64,000 bases of DNA from Haematococcus lacustris. Taxonomy: Eukaryota; Chlorophyta; Chlorophyceae; Chlamydomonadales; Haematococcaceae. The position numbers and the translations under genes were made by a program. Below, in pieces: positions 53,259 to 64,000 of the stretch. The DNA lies in assembly GCA_030144725.1 (NCBI GenBank), contig JASKMD010000028.1, forward strand, positions 5,977,911 to 6,041,910, read 5' to 3'. The notes beneath the pieces were generated by a model. It made no database searches. It saw only the letters and a list, made by a program, of their open reading frames with translations, and was not told the origin of the DNA. Each line of letters starts with the position of its first letter. The first letter of the stretch is position 1.

Positions 53259-56257
53259 GGGCGGGGCGGGGCGGGGCGGGGCGGGGCGGGGCGGGGCGGG
53301 GCGGGGCGGGGCGGGGCGGGGCGGGGCGGGGCGGGGCGGGGCGGGGCGGGGCGGGGCGGGGCGGGGCGGGGCGGGGCGGGGCGGGGCGGGGCGGGGCGGG
53401 GCGGGGCGGGGCGGGGCGGGGCGGGGCGGGGCGGGGCGGGGCGGGGCGGGGCGGGGCGGGGCGGGGCGGGGCGGGGCGGGGCGGGGCGGGGCGGGGCGGG
53501 GCGGGGCGGGGCGGGGCGGGGCGGGGCGGGGCGGGGCGGGGCGGGGCGGGGCGGGGCGGGGCGGGGCGGGGCGGGGCGGGGCGGGGCGGGGCGGGGCGGG
53601 GCGGGGCGGGGCGGGGCGGGGCGGGGCGGGGCGGGGCGGGGCGGGGCGGGGCGGGGCGGGGCGGGGCGGGGCGGGGCGGGGCGGGGCGGGGCGGGGCGGG
53701 GCGGGGCGGGGCGGGGCGGGGCGGGGCGGGGCGGGGCGGGGCGGGGCGGGGCGGGGCGGGGCGGGGCGGGGCGGGGCGGGGCGGGGCGGGGCGGGGCGGG
53801 GCGGGGCGGGGCGGGGCGGGGCGGGGCGGGGCGGGGCGGGGCGGGGCGGGGCGGGGCGGGGCGGGGCGGGGCGGGGCGGGGCGGGGCGGGGCGGGGCGGG
53901 GCGGGGCGGGGCGGGGCGGGGCGGGGCGGGGCGGGGCGGGGCGGGGCGGGGCGGGGCGGGGCGGGGCGGGGCGGGGCGGGGCGGGGCGGGGCGGGGCGGG
54001 GCGGGGCGGGGCGGGGCGGGGCGGGGCGGGGCGGGGCGGGGCGGGGCGGGGCGGGGCGGGGCGGGGCGGGGCGGGGCGGGGCGGGGCGGGGCGGGGCGGG
54101 GCGGGGCGGGGCGGGGCGGGGCGGGGCGGGGCGGGGCGGGGCGGGGCGGGGCGGGGCGGGGCGGGGCGGGGCGGGGCGGGGCGGGGCGGGGCGGGGCGGG
54201 GCGGGGCGGGGCGGGGCGGGGCGGGGCGGGGCGGGGCGGGGCGGGGCGGGGCGGGGCGGGGCGGGGCGGGGCGGGGCGGGGCGGGGCGGGGCGGGGCGGG
54301 GCGGGGCGGGGCGGGGCGGGGCGGGGCGGGGCGGGGCGGGGCGGGGCGGGGCGGGGCGGGGCGGGGCGGGGCGGGGCGGGGCGGGGCGGGGCGGGGCGGG
54401 GCGGGGCGGGGCGGGGCGGGGCGGGGCGGGGCGGGGCGGGGCGGGGCGGGGCGGGGCGGGGCGGGGCGGGGCGGGGCGGGGCGGGGCGGGGCGGGGCGGG
54501 GCGGGGCGGGGCGGGGCGGGGCGGGGCGGGGCGGGGCGGGGCGGGGCGGGGCGGGGCGGGGCGGGGCGGGGCGGGGCGGGGCGGGGCGGGGCGGGGCGGG
54601 GCGGGGCGGGGCGGGGCGGGGCGGGGCGGGGCGGGGCGGGGCGGGGCGGGGCGGGGCGGGGCGGGGCGGGGCGGGGCGGGGCGGGGCGGGGCGGGGCGGG
54701 GCGGGGCGGGGCGGGGCGGGGCGGGGCGGGGCGGGGCGGGGCGGGGCGGGGCGGGGCGGGGCGGGGCGGGGCGGGGCGGGGCGGGGCGGGGCGGGGCGGG
54801 GCGGGGCGGGGCGGGGCGGGGCGGGGCGGGGCGGGGCGGGGCGGGGCGGGGCGGGGCGGGGCGGGGCGGGGCGGGGCGGGGCGGGGCGGGGCGGGGCGGG
54901 GCGGGGCGGGGCGGGGCGGGGCGGGGCGGGGCGGGGCGGGGCGGGGCGGGGCGGGGCGGGGCGGGGCGGGGCGGGGCGGGGCGGGGCGGGGCGGGGCGGG
55001 GCGGGGCGGGGCGGGCGGGGCGGGGCGGGGCGGGGCGGGGCGGGGCGGGGCGGGGCGGGGCGGGGCGGGGCGGGGCGGGGCGGGGCGGGGCGGGGCGGGG
55101 CGGGGCGGGGCGGGGCGGGGCGGGGCGGGGCGGGGCGGGGCGGGGCGGGGCGGGGCGGGGCGGGGCGGGGCGGGGCGGGGCGGGGCGGGGCGGGGCGGGG
55201 CGGGGCGGGGCGGGGCGGGGCGGGGCGGGGCGGGGCGGGGCGGGGCGGCGGGCGGGGCGGGGCGGGGCGGGGCGGGGCGGGGCGGGGCGGGGCGGGGCGG
55301 GGCGGGGCGGGGCGGGGCGGGGCGGGGCGGGGCGGGGCGGGGCGGGCGGGGCGGGGCGGGGCGGGGCGGGGCGGGGCGGGGCGGGGCGGGGCGGGGCGGG
55401 GCGGGGCGGGGCGGGGCGGGGCGGGGCGGGGCGGGGCGGGGCGGGGCGGGGCGGGGCGGGGCGGGGCGGGGCGGGGCGGGGCGGGGCGGGGCGGGGCGGG
55501 GCGGGGCGGGGCGGGGCGGGGCGGGGCGGGGCGGGGCGGGGCGGGGCGGGGCGGGGCGGGGCGGGGCGGGGCGGGGCGGGGCGGGGCGGGGCGGGGCGGG
55601 GCGGGGCGGGGCGGGGCGGGGCGGGGCGGGGCGGGGCGGGGCGGGGCGGGGCGGGGCGGGGCGGGGCGGGGCGGGGCGGGGCGGGGCGGGGCGGGGCGGG
55701 GCGGGGCGGGGCGGGGCGGGGCGGGGCGGGGCGGGGCGGGGCGGGGCGGGGCGGGGCGGGGCGGGGCGGGGCGGGGCGGGGCGGGGCGGGGCGGGGCGGG
55801 GCGGGGCGGGGCGGGGCGGGGCGGGGCGGGGCGGGGCGGGGCGGGGCGGGGCGGGGCGGGGCGGGGCGGGGCGGGGCGGGGCGGGGCGGGGCGGGGCGGG
55901 GCGGGGCGGGGCGGGGCGGGGCGGGGCGGGGCGGGGCGGGGCGGGGCGGGGCGGGGCGGGGCGGGGCGGGGCGGGGCGGGGCGGGGCGGGGCGGGGCGGG
56001 GCGGGGCGGGGCGGGGCGGGGCGGGGCGGGGCGGGGCGGGGCGGGGCGGGGCGGGGCGGGGCGGGGCGGGGCGGGGCGGGGCGGGGCGGGGCGGGGCGGG
56101 GCGGGGCGGGGCGGGGCGGGGCGGGGCGGGGCGGGGCGGGGCGGGGCGGGGCGGGGCGGGGCGGGGCGGGGCGGGGCGGGGCGGGGCGGGGCGGGGCGGG
56201 GCGGGGCGGGGCGGGGCGGGGCGGGGCGGGGCGGGGCGGGGCGGGGCGGGGCGGGGC
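53259..56257. repeat. GGGGC array of module M3
   Basis: 3.0 kb, G-rich strand on +. Shortened units occur near 55013, 55247 (GGCGGGCGG) and 55343. Confidence 0.97.
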
Positions 56258-56397
56258 GGCACATGGTGCAGGGCGGGGCGGGGCCGGGCGTGGTGTAGGC
56301 ACATGGTGCAGGCCAAGCAATGTTGATCATGCATTGTGCATGCGGATCAGCTACGACGAGCCAAAATGCAGCAGCAGCAACTCATAGGGTGGGGCAG

Positions 56398-56655
56398 GTG
56401 GTGATTGACCCTGAACTGCCCCCCCCTCCTGCTGCCCCCCTTGGCAGCAGCAGGCAGCTGGTGCAAGTGCCGCCCCTGGACTGCCCACCCCTCCTGCTGC
56501 CCTCCCCTGGCAGCAGCTGGCAGCTGGTGCTGGTGCCGCCCCTGGGCTGCCCACCCCTCCAGCTGAGCATCAGGAGGCCACAGCGGAGCTGGACACGAGT
56601 TCGACACGCAAGCGGAGGGCGGGCATGAGGGATCGGACCCAACCTGCCGAGCAAG
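56398..56655 (+). CDS. Candidate Pro/Ala-rich exon (M3 copy)
   Basis: Identical to 3781-4038 as far as I can see. Confidence 0.28.
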
Positions 56656-57667
56656 GTAACATAGCAATGGCTTGTACACCTTGTTGGGTTTGTTGAGTGG
56701 CCAAGTTATCAGTACTGCTCACGAAGGGTTCAAGCATCGCAGCAGCCTAATCTATTTCCGAGCATGGGTGGAGGGGCGTTGTTACATCGGTTTGGCATGC
56801 CATGATCACCGTTCTTGCTGTGTCAACGGTCCATCATTGTTTGTAAAGGCTACTGGGCCACAACGGCTGCGGCGGTCGGTCGCGGCGAGGATCGCATGAG
56901 GCAACCACGCATGATTTTGAATGTTGGGATTTGAGCCGCCAGTACGCTCAGCAGAATGCACGGAAATTAATGAAACACGCTTCACCCCGTAGTTTATAGA
57001 GTTGGCTATCCGGGACTGTACATAGTTATAACCCACGTGGCTGAGACTCGCCGTCCTTTCGATTACCAGGGGTAGGTTCTCTGTTACTTGGGGACAGTTG
57101 ACCCGACTTCGCCTTGTAAGCATGACTAGCCTACTCCGACCGCCGGCAAACAAGCTGGGCGGGGCATACCTCCTTACATCCTTGCGTTATCACGCAATAC
57201 CGAACCCCTGATCAGAGTATTTGCAAAATCAAATTCTACGATGCTATCAGCTAATGCCATACCCCGTAAATACTTGCAGCGCAAGCAACAGCTTAGGCGC
57301 CTGCTCCTGCAGCTACACCTACTAATGACACCAGCTGTTGAAAAGAGTAAGTATAACGCATTAGGTGCGATGCTGTACCAGAGCTGCAAAACAACCTAAA
57401 ATACTAGGCTATGCATAATCTCTTAGCCGTAGACTACTGCTAGGGCATACATGCGCACATCCTGGATTTGTAGACAAACTGTAATAGCCCTGCAATGGTT
57501 GTGCTGCACTGAGGGACTGCCATGTTAGCGACTAGACAGGGCATACATGCCCAAGGACCTAGGTCTAGGTGTACCCTATCAAGCACCATGTCTATTGATG
57601 CCAGCATTGTGCGCATACGCACACCTGCTGCTGTACAGCTCAGCCTAGCGTGACGCACATCGCTGCC

Positions 57668-58955
57668 TTAGTCCCGGCCAGACTTAGTCTTGTCAAGAGC
57701 CTGCGCGATGGATTCAGACTGTGCCTGACCGCCCCTGGTAGCAGCCTGCAGAGCACACGACAGCTTGTCAGCAAGGATGGTAGAGGCAGCAGTCTAGATG
57801 CATGCTCTCAACAGCCCCATGCCAACGAAACAGTGACAGCAAGAAGTGTGGGCACGGTATGGCATGGAGGTATGGCATGGAGCAGCAGCCCATGGCAGGG
57901 TGGGCTACTGACAGGCACCCCACAGCTAGGCAGGGCAACAGCAGGAGGCAGGGCAGCCGCACATTGGAGATAGCAGTGGCCAGCGCTGGGGCTCCACCTC
58001 GTGTAGCCGCGTCTGCTAGGGAATTTGATGTGGCATTACCACCCCTTGCAGTGGCAGCAGCCAGGGCCTGCGACACAAACAGGGCACAGGGCGCAGGGCA
58101 GCCGACACCCATTGACAGGAGCAACAAGGGAAGGTGGCAGATGGCTTGCAAGCTGCGGCCAGCCATGAAAAGGGGAGGAGGGGGCAGTCAGCACGGGGCA
58201 CTCGACATATGCACATGGCCAACGCTGCTACAGGCCTCACCTGGGCAAATGCGCTGGACTGGCCTTTGGCCTGGGCTATGGATGCAGCCTGGGCCAGTGC
58301 TGCGCCCGCAGTTGTCTTGTTGCCGGTGGCTGCTGCCTTGGCAACCGCCTGCGCCGAACAGGGCAGTACGGCAAGGTAAGCTAGCGCGCGGGTGTAAGCA
58401 GTCGCCCTGCGCGCCCTCGTCCAAGATCGCACTGATCATCCTTACTTCGGCTGCTGCGGCACCTTGGCCCTTTGAAACGGCATCAGCAAAGGCGGTCGCC
58501 GCAGCGGTCGAGTTGCCTGACGCCTGCAATGGCACGGGCACCGCAAGGGGGGGTAGGTGCAGGAAGACTGGGGACGCTATGGTATTGTGCGGCGTAGGCA
58601 TGGTCCAGGAGTTACGAGGGGGTAGGCGATCAGCCCGGCAGGCAGGCTGGCAGGCTCAAGAGGCAAAACAAGGTTCAGCGGTTGCAACCCGGGCGTGCGT
58701 GTGCTCCTCACAATCCATGGAACCACTTAGTTCGACCCAAAGCAGGCCCACGCACCAGGGCCTCTGAGACTGCTGTGGCGACGGTGGCGCCGCCTTCCTG
58801 CGTGAGACTGCGCCCTGCGATGGGATGGCGACATGCCATCGATCATGCCCTTGTTCTGCTGCTTGGGAAGTGTTTTGCGCGCTGCGCTGTAGGTTACCTT
58901 GCACCGTGACGGCCAGCATCACCAGCATTGCCACCAGGACCATACTGCGCGACAT
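57668..58955 (-). CDS. Secreted alanine-rich repeat protein (copy 3)
   Basis: Exons on the complement: 58898-58955, 58756-58814, 58446-58523, 58241-58348, 57963-58067, 57668-57745. Two substitutions relative to copy 1 (57650 and 58419) lie outside the exons. Three copies with unchanged coding sequence may reflect recent duplication rather than selection. Confidence 0.75.
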
Positions 58956-59608
58956 CTTGAAAGAGGGGAACGGGCGCTACGGACTTGGGGCAGTAAGAAG
59001 AGGCTGGGGCGAGCAACTGTGCGCTGCGAGGAGTTGCAGGGCATTTGAATTAATCTCTGGCGGCGTGGCTTTCGCTCACATTGTCACTTCTTCGACCGGC
59101 GCCCGGCCACTCCGGCTCCATCACGTGATACGGCTGCCATGTCCCGCAGCTGCAATAGTGCACTGTCGCGGAGACGCAGTTGCGGCCGTACGTGCAGCAC
59201 CAGACGTAACTGATGGGCGCTTTGCCCGGGGCTCCTCGTCATGATCACGCCTTGCCCGGTGCCCGGACTTCATGTCAGGATGTCCCAACATGGGGTTGGT
59301 AATCTTCATGCAAGTACTCGCACCAGAGTGCACCGATTCCGGTAGCGTTTGTTGCATTGGCACCTGCGAATTACTCCGCATCTACTGGCAAGCGGCGCGT
59401 TAATCCTTGCATCAGAGTCCGTGCCGGCGCAAGCGAGCACGGACACACCTCAGCTGCTCACTATTGATTGTTCTAGTGGTGAGTAGTGGCACCAATGAGC
59501 GAACTCCGCCTGGCATCCAGCCGGAAGTACAATCACAGCACAGCCCGCCAGGCTCGCTCCGCGAGCCTTTTGTTGGTGCAGGCGGTGTTGGAGGGCCATC
59601 GTGGGGCT

Positions 59609-59747
59609 AGTAATGACTCGACATTGCAGCGAGGTGCCAATGGATAGAGGTTTCTCTAGCCAGCCACACAGAAAAAGGGACCCCCTTGCACAAATCGGCA
59701 TGTTGTGAGCTGACCACTCTGAGTTATTAGAATTTCGAGTCATTACT
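59609..59747. repeat. Possible small MITE
   Basis: AGTAATGACTCG (59609-59620) and CGAGTCATTACT (59736-59747) are perfect 12-bp inverted repeats around 115 bp without coding potential. No target duplication was confirmed. Confidence 0.4.
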
Positions 59748-60029
59748 CTGTTCGTAACTTTACGACACAGCTGCTGGAATAGAAAGCACGGCAATACATT
59801 AACCAGGGCCGCCTCCTCACCCTTTGGCGTGACCCGACTCTGCCTTGCAGAATTGACTAGCCTACTCCGACCGCCTGGACCCTGCCCCCTCGCACCCCCT
59901 TGCAGCCCCACCACCTCCCAGCCCCCGCAGAAGCCTCCCACCCCCTCCCACCCCCTCACTGCCCCCTCACTGCCCCGCCGATCCTTCCCACCCCCTCCCA
60001 CCCCTTCCCACCCCTTCCCAGCCCTGCTC

Positions 60030-60390
60030 CTGCTGCACCCCCCTGGCACCCCCCTGGCAGCAGCAGGCAGCTGGTGCTGGTGCCCCTGCTGGTGCTGGTG
60101 CCCCTGCTGCACCCCCCTGGCAGCAGCAGGCAGCTGGTGCTGGTGCCGCCCCTGACCTGCCCCCCCCTCCTGCTGCACCCCCCTGGCAGCAGCAGGCAGC
60201 TGGTGCTGGTGCCGCCCCTGACCTGCCCCCCCCTCCTGCTGCACCCCCCTGGCAGCAGCAGGCAGCTGGTGCTGGTGCTTCCCCTGGGCTGCCCACCCCT
60301 CCAGCTGAGCAGCAGGGGGTCAGGGCGGAGTTGGACACAAGCTCGACACGCAAGCGGAGGGCGGGCGGGAGGGATCGGACCCAACATATC
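60030..60390 (+). CDS. Diverged paralog of the Pro/Ala-rich candidate exon
   Basis: Three Ala/Gln/Pro repeat units, then ELDTSSTRKRRAGGRDRTQ and a CAAGGTAACG donor-like end. Flanking DNA is much more diverged than this stretch. Confidence 0.3.
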
Positions 60391-60876
60391 GAGCAAGGTA
60401 ACGTAGCAATGTCCTACACACCTTGAGTGCCCTTACCGAGTGGCCAGGTAGTAGGTACTACTCACGTAGCGGTCAAGCAATGCAGCAGCCTTGTATACTT
60501 CCGAGCATGGGTTGAGGGGCGTCGTTACATCGGTTTGGCGTGCCATGTGCATTGTTTTGACTGCGGCGACTGTCCCTGACTGTTTGCAGAGGCTACTGGG
60601 CCACGTCGGTCGCGGCGGTCGGTCGCGGCGAGGCCCGCATGAGCAAAACTGGCATGCATTTGAATGTCAAGATTTGAGCCGCCTTAGCACTCAGCACAAT
60701 GCACAGTATTTATTGATACATGTTTCACCGCATAGCTGACGGAGTCCTCTATCCAGGCATGTGCAAAACATAAATAGAAACCACGTGGCTGAGACGCGGC
60801 GTCGTTTTGATTACCAGGGGTCGGTTTCCTATCATTTCCTGTCATTTTTTGTTAGTTGGGGTCGCCTGACTTCATG

Positions 60877-61650
60877 TTGTGTCGGCGGCTTCCTATGTAG
60901 CTGCTCTCGACGCGTTGAAGGCGGTAACGCCGAGAGCTCAGTGCCATGGTTCCCAGTTGAAGTCAAAACAAATGGACACTGGCGCACTACACCCCGACGT
61001 TTGAGGTTTACACACTGTGTGCATGCTACGATGCAACGTGTAGGGATTCAGTGGGGCTAATCCCCACACCGGGTTAAGGTTTAGTCAGCTGGGGTTGGAT
61101 GAGTCTTGGGGCTGAAGAAGAATGTAAGAACCAATGCGCCCGGCCCCTGTCCCCACCCCTACCCACCGCTCCCTGCCTGTTTCTTAGCCGGTCCCAACTG
61201 ATGGAAAACCCACCCATGGTAATCATAACGACGCCGCGTCTCAGCCACGTGGTTTCTGCTCAAGTGTCGCATATCCCCGGATTGAGAGCACTGTCAACTA
61301 AGCGATGCAAAGTGTTCAACCACTTATCGTGCAGTGTGCTGACTCAGCACTGCTTAGTGCAAAGGCGGTCCAAACCCGTCCATTCAAATGCATGCATGGT
61401 TAGGCTAGGGTGGTATAGCAGGGTCTAGTCGCCGATCTGAGCCTCCAAACCGATATCTGCTTGCTAGAGGGGGTGTGCATACCTACAAACAGGGCAGGTG
61501 CAACAGGGCAGGGCAGGTGCAACAGGGTGGGTTGATGCTGTTGGCGCTGTCAGCAGTGGAGCATCAGCTGCTGAGCGCAGCATGGCCCAGCTCACCAGGG
61601 GCTCCGCAGGCCTTGCAAGGCACGTGGAGAAGCCTGATCATACGCATACC
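60877..61650. repeat. Terminal module fragment
   Basis: Matches 6656-7208 and 52928-53125 with a few substitutions. It contains no recognised gene. Confidence 0.9.
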
Positions 61651-62088
61651 CTTATGGACTACTAGTGGTGACAGCGCCAGGCCGTCAGACATGACGACAG
61701 CCGGGCCACTGCTTCCGGTCCAGTAAGCACGTGGAGTGGGCTGGTGTCTTGAGGCTTTGGTATGCCCATGACGGTGGCGAGGCGGGGCGGGGCGGGGCGG
61801 GAAGGGGACGCGGGATCAGACATGTGGTGAGCATTCGACAGGCAGCCATGCATGTCAGCTGTAAACACGGAGCGTCGGGATCAGCAAGCGCCGCCTACTG
61901 GCCTAACAGATACTCGCTACACCTGCTGCTGCTGTTGTGGTGATGATGTGCCTCGTGTCTGCCGTGTTCGCGACTCTCCTCCATTCGTCCCTTGCCACTC
62001 GCGCCGCTGTGCCTGATGCAGTGGGGTGATAGGTATGCCTCGCGTCCGCTGTGGTCGCCACTCGCAGCGTTTCCCTCTGGCTGCTTGG
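61651..62088. other. Array-free module leader and flank of RUVBL1
   Basis: 61780-61800 has only four GGGGC-like units. 61813-61864 matches the leader up to GTCAGCTGTA but continues AACACGG with no array. The rest to 62088 is the presumed 3' UTR and downstream region of RUVBL1 on the complement; no TGTAA polyadenylation signal was found. Confidence 0.7.

Positions 62089-64000
<1,912 letters not shown>

Larger units (their letters stand above)
56258..59274. repeat. Module M3, single-copy part
   Basis: Matches 3642-6655 at offset +52617, with very few changes. It stops matching after GACTTCATG (59266-59274). Confidence 0.95.
59275..60876. other. Foreign or recombined segment between M3 and the last module end
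   Basis: Bounded by GACTTCATG at 59266-59274 and 60868-60876. The first 550 bp are unrelated to the module and include a small inverted-repeat element. From about 59820 to 60870 it is a diverged, collinear paralog of 3780-4520 lacking the alanine-rich gene. Either a 1.6-kb insertion with a 9-bp duplication or an unequal exchange between module copies explains it. Confidence 0.6.

Overview
The window reads as nuclear DNA of a green alga, most likely a chlorophycean of the Chlamydomonadales. This is inferred from GC-rich, intron-dense genes with short GT-AG introns, a plant/algal style transposon load and (TTAGGG) telomere-type repeats. Only one conserved cellular gene is recognisable: the 3' half of RUVBL1/Pontin (complement of 62089-64000). 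Nearly everything else is repeats and mobile DNA.

Layer 1 is a tandem segmental duplication. A module made of a short leader, a kilobase-scale GGGGC array and about 3.5 kb of single-copy sequence occurs as M1 (1-9394), M2 (43732-53160) and M3 (53161-59274). A shortened, more diverged copy (about 59820-61650) and an array-free leader (61805-61864) follow. Each full module carries a six-exon gene on the minus strand for a small secreted alanine-rich protein (161 aa; 5051-6338, 50764-52051, 57668-58955). M2 also has a 3.2 kb insertion of minisatellites and gene scraps (46894-50119) flanked by a 7-bp target duplication.

Layer 2 is a nested transposon stack at the M1/M2 boundary. A chromodomain Gypsy element (9400-43731, minus strand, 230-bp LTRs, TSD TCATG) is split by a CACTA-like DNA transposon, element A (11523-38673, TSD AT). 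A holds a LINE-like element (12978-32855) that is itself split by element B of the same CACTA-like family (16251-32480, TSD CC). B is split by a third, non-autonomous CACTA-like element C (26439-30269, TSD CG). A Copia element (34474-38601, TSD AACCT) sits in the right arm of A. Each claimed junction is supported by termini and target duplication, and for A, B and C also by a host reading frame that becomes continuous once the insertion is ignored.

Element B is the most interesting object. It has a TNP2-like transposase of 11 exons that reads intact (1183 codons) on the minus strand. Divergent from it is a multi-exon gene ending in a 2-oxoglutarate/Fe(II) dioxygenase domain, and both ends carry more than 1.4 kb of inverted ACCCTGT-motif arrays. 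Element A is a deletion derivative that kept only the dioxygenase exon. The LINE-like ORF combines a PHD finger, a methyltransferase-like region, RNase H, a CCHC knuckle and a restriction-like endonuclease, but no reverse transcriptase is visible. Exon coordinates come from reading splice sites and phases by eye; no database search was possible.
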